A stretch of DNA of 64,000 nucleotides from Fen-1273 sp035516035 (GTDB lineage Bacteria; Bacteroidota; Ignavibacteria; UBA10030; UBA6906), in contig DATJAS010000044.1 of NCBI GenBank assembly GCA_035516035.1, positions 19,854 through 83,853 of the forward strand. The letters are read 5' to 3'. Under the pieces are notes generated by a model, which saw only the letters and a program-made list of their open reading frames with translations, was not told where the DNA came from and ran no database searches. Position numbers and translations under genes: made by a program. The first letter of the stretch is position 1, and every line of letters starts with the position of its first letter. Positions 57,531 through 64,000 of this stretch are shown in pieces.

Positions 57531-57589
57531 GTCATTGCGAGTCGCGGCGCCTGCGGCGCCACAGGCGCCGAAGGCGCGACGAAGCAATC
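57531..57589 (+). repeat. Dispersed palindromic repeat, copy 8 (touches STAS stop codon)
   Basis: GTCATTGCGAG, a long GGCGCC-rich imperfect palindrome, then GCGACGAAGCAATC. Its last bases overlap the TGA of the minus-strand STAS gene. Confidence 0.85.
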
Positions 57590-57929
57590 ACTGCGGAAAA
57601 CTCGCCGCGGCGGCGTCGACCGTCGGGTAGGTCGCCAGGACCTTCCCGAGCCGTGTGATCGTGATGAGGGCCAGGATTTTCTCGGAGGCGCCCGCGATGG
57701 CGAGCCCGCCGCCGGCGTTCTTGAGCGTGCCGGCCCCGCCGATCAGAATCCCGAGCCCCGAGCTGTTCATGAACTGCACCCCGCGCATGTCCAGGACAAC
57801 CCGGGCCTGTCCCTTTCCGACCAGCTCGTGGAGCGTGCCGTTGAGCGCCGTCGCGTCGGGGCCTCCCATGAGGCTCCCCTGGAGCGCGATGACGGTGACT
57901 GTCCCCCGCTGTGTTGTCGTGAACTCCAT
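57588..57929 (-). CDS. STAS-domain anti-sigma factor antagonist (second copy)
   Basis: 113-aa STAS domain with ARVVLDMRGVQFMNSSGLGILIGG, where the Ser of NSSGLG would be the phosphorylation site. It starts five bases after the secF stop, so it is expressed with the protein-export genes. No kinase or phosphatase is adjacent; the two PP2C phosphatases of this window are candidate partners. The C-terminal codons run into a palindromic repeat, which provides the stop. Confidence 0.9.
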   Translation of the reverse strand: MEFTTTQRGTVTVIALQGSLMGGPDATALNGTLHELVGKGQARVVLDMRGVQFMNSSGLGILIGGAGTLKNAGGGLAIAGASEKILALITITRLGKVLATYPTVDAAAASFPQ

Positions 57930-57934
57930 GGCGG

Positions 57935-58861
57935 TTAGTCGATGAGTTTGCCCTGCGTCCTTGTCCGTACGACCACCTCGACCACCAGCGCGCTCGCGAT
58001 ATAGATCGATGAATACGTCCCGGTCACGATGCCCACCAGGGAGGCGAACGCGAATCCGCGCGTCACCTCGCCGCCGAAGAAGAGGAGGACGGCGAGCACC
58101 ACGAAGACGGTGCCGGAGGTGATGATCGTCCGGCTCAGCACCTCGTTCACGCTCTTGTTGATGAGCGTGGGAAGGTCCATGTTCCGGAAGAGCTTCTGGT
58201 TCTCGCGGATGCGGTCGAAGATGACGACGGTGTCGTTATTGGAGAGGCCGACGAGCGTCAGGAACGCCGCCACCATCGTCTGGTTGAACTCCAGGTTCAG
58301 GTGGGGAATGACGCCGTCGAAGATCGACACGAGTCCCAGCGTGAGGAGCACGTCGTGGAACAGCGCGGCCACTGCGCCGGCGGCCCAGAGGAACTTGAAG
58401 CGGAAACCCAGGTACAGGAGGATCGCCACGAGGGAAGCGAGCACCGCGTAGATCGCGTCGCGCCGCAGCTCGGCGCCGATCTTGGGCCCGATCTTGTCTT
58501 CCTTCTGGACGATGAAGGGGTTCTTGGGGAACTGCGCCTGGAGTGCCGCGCGGATCCTGTCGCCCACCACCGTTCCCTCCTCCTGCTCCGGCGTGCGGAT
58601 GAGGATGTCGCGCTCGCTGCCGAACGTCTTGATCTCGGCCTTCGTGAACCCGTTCTTGTCCATGGCCGAGCGGATGTCGCCGACGTCCACGTTGTCGGCG
58701 AAGCGCACGACGATCTCGGTGCCGCCGAGGAAGTCGATTCCGTAGTTCACGCCCTTGACGACCAGGGAGATCATCCCCAGTCCGATCACGGTCGCGGACA
58801 CGGCGTACCAGAGGTGCCGCTTCCCCATGAAGTCAATACTGGTCTTTCCGAGGAACCTCAT
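57935..58861 (-). CDS. secF: Protein translocase subunit SecF
   Basis: 308 aa, six membrane helices. It partners SecD to drive late steps of Sec export using the proton gradient. Signature blocks: NYGIDFLGGTEIVVRF, LVGLSNNDTVVIFDRIREN, SVNEVLSRTIITSGTVF and TYSSIYIAS. The start is 21 bases after the secD stop. Confidence 0.97.
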   Translation of the reverse strand: MRFLGKTSIDFMGKRHLWYAVSATVIGLGMISLVVKGVNYGIDFLGGTEIVVRFADNVDVGDIRSAMDKNGFTKAEIKTFGSERDILIRTPEQEEGTVVGDRIRAALQAQFPKNPFIVQKEDKIGPKIGAELRRDAIYAVLASLVAILLYLGFRFKFLWAAGAVAALFHDVLLTLGLVSIFDGVIPHLNLEFNQTMVAAFLTLVGLSNNDTVVIFDRIRENQKLFRNMDLPTLINKSVNEVLSRTIITSGTVFVVLAVLLFFGGEVTRGFAFASLVGIVTGTYSSIYIASALVVEVVVRTRTQGKLID

Positions 58862-58882
58862 GTGCTCAATTCCCTTTGCGAG

Positions 58883-60778
58883 TTATCCGAAGTTGACGGC
58901 GACGCCGCTGCGGTCGACCATCATGTCGAAGACCACGCGCGTGATGATGATCGCGCTGAAAAGGCTCACCACGATGCCGATCATCAGGGTGAGCGCGAAA
59001 CCCTGCACCGGGCCCGTCCCGAACTGGTACAGGATGATTCCGGTCAGGAGCGTGGTCAGGTTGGAATCAAAGATTGCCGTGAACGCCTTGCTGTAGCCGG
59101 CGTCGATGGCCGCGCGGGGCGTCTTCCCCCCGGCGGTCTCCTCGCGGATGCGCTCGTAAATGAGCACGTTCGCGTCGACGGCCACGCCGAGCGTGAGGAT
59201 GATGCCTGCGATGCCCGGCATGGTGAGCGTCCCGGCGAACGCGGCGAGGATTGCCAGCAGGAACACCACCGTGAACATGAGCGCGAAATCCGCCACCAGC
59301 CCCCCCGTCCGGTAGTACACCGCCATGAAGAGCACCGTGAGCGCGATCGCGACGAGGGACGACGTGATGCCTGCGCGGATGGAGTCCTCGCCCAGCGACG
59401 GCCCGACGGACCGCTGTTCGATGATGTCGACGGGAGCGGGGAGGGCGCCGGCCTTCAGCACGATTTCCAGCAGTTTCGCTTCCGTCTCGCTCTCCATCCC
59501 CTCGATCTCGGAATGGCCGCCGGTGATCTTTGTAAGGACGTTGGGGGCGGAAAAGACCGAGTTATCCAGGACGATCGCGATGCGCTTGTTGATGTTCGCG
59601 CCCGTGATGCGCGCCCACTCGCGGGACCCCTCGCTGTTCATCTCCATCGTGACGATCGGCTTGTTGTAGCTCGGGTCGATCTGCCACTTGGCGTTCACGA
59701 TGACCCCGCCTGTCAGCTCGGCGGTCTTCTTCACAGGATACAGCGTGAAGAATTTCTTCTCCTGCCCTTTTTCCCCCAGGATGCGCGATTTTGCGCTCCA
59801 GAGGAACTCCATGTCGTTCGGGATCAGCTTCTGGACGTCCTCCCGGTCCAGCAACCGGCGCACCTTCTCCTTGTTGTCCTCGGAGACGAGTCCCTCGCCG
59901 GGGAACTGCTGGGAGAAGATCACGATCGAAAAGAAGGGGTGCTTGCGGGAAAATTCCTCGGCGGAAAGCTCTCCCTCGGGCGTGCTGATCTTCTGCGTGT
60001 CGGCTTTCGTGCTGTCGGATTTCGAGGAATCCGCGCTGGCGGTCCCGGCAAAGAGGCTGTCGGCCAGGGCGGTGTCGGTCTTCGCGCTGGCGGCCAGGAG
60101 CTTGTCGATCGACTCGGCGACGCGGTACGTCACGTCGGGCTCCTTGAGCAGCTTGAACTCCAGCAGGGCCGTCCCCTGGAGGAGCTGCCGCACTTCGGTC
60201 TCGTGCGTGACGCCGGGAAGCTCGACGATGATCCGCGAGCCGCCCAGTTTCTGGATCGACGGTTCGGAGACGCCGTACTGGTCGACGCGGTTGCGCACGA
60301 TTTCCATGCCGCGGTCGATCGCCTTGGTGGACTCGTCGTCGAGGAACTTGTAGATATCGTCGTTGCTGTCGCGGAGATTCCTGTAATACCTGCTCATCCT
60401 GATGCCCCGGGCCTCGAACTTCCGCCTCAGGAGGAGGACGGGAGATTCTTCCGAGGTGCGGGCTTCCGCGTGCACCTCTTTCATGATCTGGTTGAACGTG
60501 TCGTCCTTGTTCTTGGCGAGGTCCTCGATCAGCTTGAGCACGTTCACCTCGAGCACCACGCGCATGCCGCCCTGCAGGTCGAGGCCCAGCTTGATGCGCC
60601 TGGCGCGCGCGTCGCGCAGCTCCGTCTCGTGCCTCGTGACGTACGAGAGGCTGTCGTCGCCCGCGAGCTTGCCGAGATCCTGGCGCAGCTGGTAGTCGCG
60701 CCATGTCGGGAGCAGCTCGTAGACAGCGAGGAAGACGCATGCCGCGATGATGATGAGTCTGCCGGCGTATTTTTTCAC
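58883..60778 (-). CDS. secD: Protein translocase subunit SecD
   Basis: 631 aa from a GTG start chosen because GGAGG lies seven bases upstream and the chain then begins KKYAGRLIIIAACVFLAVYELLPTW, the usual first helix. An ATG 90 bases further up lies upstream of the predicted transcription start. Motifs: LGLDLQGGMRVVLEV, RIIVELPGV, NMSLGEDSIRAG-type VGPSLGEDSIRAG, and GVAVDANVLIYERIREE. The P1 domain carries a Ser/Ala/Lys/Thr-rich insertion (about residues 255-290) not typical of SecD. First gene of a secD-secF-STAS operon. Confidence 0.97.
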   Translation of the reverse strand: MKKYAGRLIIIAACVFLAVYELLPTWRDYQLRQDLGKLAGDDSLSYVTRHETELRDARARRIKLGLDLQGGMRVVLEVNVLKLIEDLAKNKDDTFNQIMKEVHAEARTSEESPVLLLRRKFEARGIRMSRYYRNLRDSNDDIYKFLDDESTKAIDRGMEIVRNRVDQYGVSEPSIQKLGGSRIIVELPGVTHETEVRQLLQGTALLEFKLLKEPDVTYRVAESIDKLLAASAKTDTALADSLFAGTASADSSKSDSTKADTQKISTPEGELSAEEFSRKHPFFSIVIFSQQFPGEGLVSEDNKEKVRRLLDREDVQKLIPNDMEFLWSAKSRILGEKGQEKKFFTLYPVKKTAELTGGVIVNAKWQIDPSYNKPIVTMEMNSEGSREWARITGANINKRIAIVLDNSVFSAPNVLTKITGGHSEIEGMESETEAKLLEIVLKAGALPAPVDIIEQRSVGPSLGEDSIRAGITSSLVAIALTVLFMAVYYRTGGLVADFALMFTVVFLLAILAAFAGTLTMPGIAGIILTLGVAVDANVLIYERIREETAGGKTPRAAIDAGYSKAFTAIFDSNLTTLLTGIILYQFGTGPVQGFALTLMIGIVVSLFSAIIITRVVFDMMVDRSGVAVNFG

Positions 60779-60853
60779 GAAGAAGCCTCCGAGGTCGAAC
60801 GTACGGGGATCAGTTGCGTGGAAGGGATAGAGCACTGTTCGTCCAAGCTCATA

Positions 60854-60882
60854 AATATACGCCCGCATGCTCTAAAAGTCAA
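60854..60882 (-). promoter_or_regulatory. Promoter of the secD-secF-STAS operon
   Basis: Minus strand TTGACT, 17-base spacer, TATATT; leader of about 70 bases to the GTG start. Nearly perfect match to the consensus of this window. Confidence 0.7.
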
Positions 60883-60893
60883 CGAGAAAAGCG

Positions 60894-60922
60894 TTGCTTT
60901 TGCTGGACCTTTGCGTTATCTT
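60894..60922 (+). promoter_or_regulatory. Promoter of the PpiD/SurA-like gene
   Basis: TTGCTT, 17-base spacer, TATCTT, back-to-back with the secD promoter (11 bases between the -35 boxes). Confidence 0.55.
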
Positions 60923-60971
60923 TTTTTGTCCAGCATCATTTTTCTCTTCCGCACGGAGGTTTCGGTTTCGT

Positions 60972-63104
60972 ATGCCTATCATGACGCGCATGCGCGACAG
61001 CATGCCTGTGATTCTTTTCGGACTTCTCATCGCGTTTCTGATCACGATCGTGTTCGAGTGGGGGATGGACTACCTCGGCATCCGGGGCGGCCAGTCGGAC
61101 TGGGTCGGCAAGGTGAACGGGAAGAAAGTCACGTACAGAGAGTTCTCCGAGCTCGTGAAGAACCTGAGCGACAACACCAAATCGCAGACAGGCCAGGATC
61201 CTGACGAAGCGGCCAGCCGCGAGCTGCGCGACCAGGCGTGGCAGTCGATCGTGACTGAGCGCCTGGTCGCCGAGGAGGTCGCCCGTCTCGGGATCACCGT
61301 GAGCGACCAGGAGCTGCGCGACTGGGTTTTCGGCGACAATCCCCCCCAGGAGCTCCGCCGGAACTTTACCGACTCCACGGGCAATTTTAACAGGGAGATG
61401 TACGAGCAGGTCCTGGGCAACCCCAACCAGTATATCCAGGACCCGCGGGGACAGGATCCCAATTACGGCATGCGGAAGATCCAGGATCTCGAAAAGATGC
61501 TCCGCCAGCAGCGGACGCAGGCCAAGCTCCAGAGCCTCATCCTGGCCTCGGTGCGCGTGACCGACGGCGAGCTGATGCAGCGGTACGCGGACGGGAGCGT
61601 GCGCTACGAGGCCGCGTACGCGCTGTTCGATCCGGGCGTCCTGGTGAAAGACAACGACGTGCAGGTCACGGACGACGATATCCGCGCGTACTACCAGGAG
61701 AACATCGACCAGTACAAATATGAGGCGAGCAGGAAACTGAAGTACGTCCTCTTCCCGGAGAACCCCACCGCCGCCGACACATCCGGGCGGCAGAAGGACA
61801 TGGAGGACGCGCTCTCCAAGGCGAAGTCCGGCGTCGATTTCCTCTCGCTGGTGTACACGTATTCGGACCGCCCCGACAGCAGTGTGACGTTCCACCGCGG
61901 CGAGCTGAGCGCGGAGCTGGATAAGGCCGTCTTTGCGGCTTCCCCGGGAGCGGTCGTCGGACCGGTGCAGGACCAGGACGGGCTTCACCTGGTCAAGGTG
62001 ATTGCGGAGAAACAGGGCGCGAACGAGTACGTCCACGCGGCGCACATCCTCCTGCCGATGGGCGGGCCCGATTCGGCGGCGATGAAGACGCTCGCGCTCG
62101 GCATTATGAAAGACGCGAAGGAAGGGAAGGATTTCGGGGAGCTCGCCCGCCAGTATTCCAAAGACGGCTCGAACGCCGGGAGCGGGGGAGACCTCGGCTG
62201 GTTCACGAAGGGACGAATGGTCCCGGCGTTTGAGAAGGCGGCCTTTGCAGGGAAGACAGGGGAGGTGGTGGGACCGGTGCGCACCCCGTTCGGACTGCAC
62301 ATCATCAAGATCCTTGGACGGGACAACCGCGAGGTGACCATCGCGCACATCCTGATGCGGATCACCGCCAGCTCGCAGAGCAAGAACGATATCGCGGACC
62401 GGGCGAAGGACTTTGCGTACAACGCGCGGGACAACGACTTCGCGAAAGAGGCGCAGCAGTCGGGCTTCGATGTGCACGAGACGCAGATCCAGGAGAAGGC
62501 CACCGTCATCCCCGGCGTCGGGATCAACGAGGCCGCGGTGCGCTGGGCGTTCGGCGCCAAGGTCGGGGCGGTGAGCGACCCCTACACGATTACCAACGGG
62601 TCCGTGGTCCTCTGCGTGAGCGAGGCGAAGAACGCGGGGGTCAGGCCGTTCGAGGAGCTGAAAGACGCGCTGAGGCCGCTGGCGCTCCGCAAGAAGAAGA
62701 TGGAGAAGGCGAAGGAGCTCGCCGCGCAGGCGCGCGCGTCGCTCGCCCCGGGCGACAGCCTTGCGAAGCTCGCATTTGGGACGCCTCCCGTTCAGGTGCA
62801 GCTCACCGGGCAGTTCACCGCCGGGGGCTCGGTGAACGGCGTCGGGCGGGATCTCGACTTTATCGGCGCCGTCACGGGCCTGAACGTCGGGGAGATCTCG
62901 CCCCCCGTGCTCGGGACGCGGGGAGCATATCTCATCCAGCTCCTTTCGCGGACGGCGTTCGATTCAAGCGCGTTTGCCGCCCAGAAGGAAGTCCTGCGCT
63001 CGCGCATGCTGCAGGAAAAACGGAGCCGCTTCCTGTCGGAGTGGATTGCGAAGCTGAAGGAGAAGGCCGACATTGAAGACAGGCGGGATCTGTTCTACCG
63101 GTAG
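60972..63104 (+). CDS. PpiD/SurA-like peptidyl-prolyl isomerase, membrane-anchored
   Basis: 710 aa. A GGAGG site lies 12 bases before ATG 60972 (a second Met is three codons on). An N-terminal helix (VILFGLLIAFLITIVFEWG) anchors the protein with its bulk in the periplasm. A SurA-N-like helical domain (about 40-240) precedes a degenerate and then a clear parvulin domain (HAAHILLPMG, GSGGDLGWFTKGRMVPAFEKAAF, TPFGLHIIKI), and a third parvulin-like region follows. It should help outer-membrane proteins fold as they leave Sec, which fits the divergent secDF genes. Confidence 0.9.
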   Translation: MPIMTRMRDSMPVILFGLLIAFLITIVFEWGMDYLGIRGGQSDWVGKVNGKKVTYREFSELVKNLSDNTKSQTGQDPDEAASRELRDQAWQSIVTERLVAEEVARLGITVSDQELRDWVFGDNPPQELRRNFTDSTGNFNREMYEQVLGNPNQYIQDPRGQDPNYGMRKIQDLEKMLRQQRTQAKLQSLILASVRVTDGELMQRYADGSVRYEAAYALFDPGVLVKDNDVQVTDDDIRAYYQENIDQYKYEASRKLKYVLFPENPTAADTSGRQKDMEDALSKAKSGVDFLSLVYTYSDRPDSSVTFHRGELSAELDKAVFAASPGAVVGPVQDQDGLHLVKVIAEKQGANEYVHAAHILLPMGGPDSAAMKTLALGIMKDAKEGKDFGELARQYSKDGSNAGSGGDLGWFTKGRMVPAFEKAAFAGKTGEVVGPVRTPFGLHIIKILGRDNREVTIAHILMRITASSQSKNDIADRAKDFAYNARDNDFAKEAQQSGFDVHETQIQEKATVIPGVGINEAAVRWAFGAKVGAVSDPYTITNGSVVLCVSEAKNAGVRPFEELKDALRPLALRKKKMEKAKELAAQARASLAPGDSLAKLAFGTPPVQVQLTGQFTAGGSVNGVGRDLDFIGAVTGLNVGEISPPVLGTRGAYLIQLLSRTAFDSSAFAAQKEVLRSRMLQEKRSRFLSEWIAKLKEKADIEDRRDLFYR

Positions 63105-63129
63105 GACCGCCGCCCGGGGGTGGAGAGGC

Positions 63130-63810
63130 ATGATGCTCCTCCTCCCGGCGCTTGTTGCGCCCGTCGCCCTGCACGCGGGGGACGGACCGTTCACGGTGGT
63201 CCTCAAGGGAAACCTCACCACGAGCTCGTTGATTTACGTGTCGCCCGATGCGGCCGATCCCGTGGCGCAGGGCAACACGTTCGACCTGAGCGGCGCCTTT
63301 GGCTACGGCGCGGAAGTCCGCTACAGGCTCCCCGAGTCGAACATCGCCATTGCCCTGGGGGCCGACTACCTCTCCAGCTCGGGGACGAGCACGCTCACCG
63401 GCACGGACATTCCCACGAAAGACGGGTACACGGCGCTCAACGTGGAGCTGACGGGGTACTTCATTCTTCCCCTCTCCGGCGAGCGGTTCGGAGTCTACAT
63501 GGGCGGGGGGGGCGGTGTCTATTTCGGGAACAGGACGTACTCGCTCGGCGGCGTCGAGGCCGCGTCGGTCCAGAACACCCCCGGGTTCGCCATTCACGTC
63601 GTCGGCGGCATCAGCTACCGGTTCCTCGACGCAGTCCAGGCGCTATTCGAGCTGAAATTCCGGGACCTCCAGTTCTCGTCCGTCAGCGCTTTTAACGTCC
63701 CCGCCATCCGCTACCAGGACACCGTCATTGACGTCGGTACGGCTCCTTTCCCCTCCCGCGTGGAGACGGACGGGATGGTCTTACAGCTCGGACTCGCCTA
63801 CACATTCTGA
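63130..63810 (+). CDS. Outer-membrane beta-barrel protein of unknown function
   Basis: 226 aa. The ATG at 63130 has GGAGAGG upstream and begins a signal peptide (MLLLPALVAPVALHAG). The mature chain is an eight-strand-like barrel: GAFGYGAEVRYRL, NIAIALGADYLSSS, ALNVELTGYFILPL, FGVYMGGGGGVYFG, FAIHVVGGISYRF, and a final LQLGLAYTF ending in Phe, as barrel proteins do for BAM recognition. It follows the periplasmic foldase by 25 bases, likely on the same transcript. Confidence 0.82.
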   Translation: MMLLLPALVAPVALHAGDGPFTVVLKGNLTTSSLIYVSPDAADPVAQGNTFDLSGAFGYGAEVRYRLPESNIAIALGADYLSSSGTSTLTGTDIPTKDGYTALNVELTGYFILPLSGERFGVYMGGGGGVYFGNRTYSLGGVEAASVQNTPGFAIHVVGGISYRFLDAVQALFELKFRDLQFSSVSAFNVPAIRYQDTVIDVGTAPFPSRVETDGMVLQLGLAYTF

Positions 63811-63812
63811 TC

Positions 63813-64000
63813 GTGCTCCCGCCGAAGTCGATCACGGCCCGCTACGACGTCGTGACAGAACAGATCCGCGCCGGCTCCATCGCCTGGTCGCTCCTTGCAG
63901 TCCGCGACAGCAACTCCCTCGTCGATGCCATCACCCCCGCGCAATTCGAGGAAGACGAACGGCTCCCCTACTGGGCGGACCTCTGGGCATCGTCGATCGC
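63813..64000 (+). CDS. Methyltransferase, class I SAM-dependent (3' truncated)
   Basis: The frame from GTG 63813 runs open to the window end. It contains ITPAQFEEDERLPYWADLWA, the N-terminal block of METTL21/Nnt1-like lysine methyltransferases that precedes the SAM-binding glycine loop. The SAM site itself is outside the window. It starts two bases after the barrel gene's stop. No Shine-Dalgarno is visible. Confidence 0.65.
   Translation, partial: MLPPKSITARYDVVTEQIRAGSIAWSLLAVRDSNSLVDAITPAQFEEDERLPYWADLWASSI

Noticed and set aside
60779..60868. Upstream ATG giving SecD 30 extra residues
   Set aside because: It lies upstream of the predicted transcription start and the GTG at 60778 has an ideal GGAGG.
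58301..61204. A 967-codon open frame on the plus strand
   Set aside because: It is antisense to secF and secD, has Arg/His/Asp-rich composition typical of GC-rich shadow frames, and no domain.

Overview
This window comes from a GC-rich Gram-negative bacterium, most likely of the FCB superphylum near Bacteroidota/Ignavibacteriota. The clues are a type IX secretion (T9SS) sorting tail, several outer-membrane barrels, SecD and SecF as separate genes, a single-chain pyruvate:ferredoxin oxidoreductase, and many uncharacterised exported proteins. No rRNA, tRNA, CRISPR array, phage or insertion sequence was seen. Lineage is inferred from gene content, not from a marker gene. Many intergenic gaps carry the same promoter shape, TTGAnT, 17 bases, TATnTT. 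At three genes this box sits 5-6 bases before the start codon, with no ribosome binding site between, which suggests leaderless mRNAs.

Layout. 1-6.5 kb: end of a MacB-type permease and its TolC partner, a pseudouridine synthase, a Tat-exported glycosylasparaginase and a T9SS-secreted sugar-dehydrogenase-like protein. 6.5-13.8 kb (minus): an operon of C39-like protein, glycosyltransferase, DUF1684 lipoprotein and PP2C phosphatase, then mutS with a DinB protein. 13.9-16.4 kb (minus): three pilin-like or DUF4900 proteins. 16.6-18.4 kb: homocysteine methyltransferase/MTHFR fusion. 18.5-25.9 kb: esterase, ATP-grasp ligase, YbdK-type carboxylate-amine ligase, M29 aminopeptidase, second ATP-grasp-like protein and M3 oligoendopeptidase, which together look like an amide/peptide synthesis and turnover locus. 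25.9-30.2 kb: lower-GC stretch with a propeller lipoprotein, an orphan HigA and a large gene broken by an in-frame TGA. 30.2-37.1 kb (minus): PFOR with a dihydroorotate-dehydrogenase-like partner, and agmatine deiminase with N-carbamoylputrescine amidase (putrescine synthesis). 37.1-42.8 kb: two small membrane proteins, a PP2C/RsbW/STAS partner-switching module, an ECF sigma/anti-sigma pair, and a membrane protein made of about 34 nonapeptide repeats. 43-54.9 kb: a metallopeptidase-propeller-barrel fusion, PrsW-like protease, duplicated ABM protein, paired M16 peptidases, uracil-DNA glycosylase, patatin and small envelope proteins. 54.9-60.9 kb (minus): histidine kinase with purA, then STAS, secF and secD. 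60.9-64 kb: PpiD/SurA-like foldase, a small barrel protein and the start of a methyltransferase.

Most of the window serves envelope biogenesis, protein quality control and regulation by dephosphorylation. The most unusual items are the nonapeptide-repeat protein beside an ECF sigma pair and a 21-bp triple repeat, the three-ligase amide cluster, the protease-propeller-barrel fusion, the leaderless promoters, and a dispersed palindromic repeat (GTCATTGCGAG...GAAGCAATC) that supplies the start codon of one gene and touches the stop codon of another.
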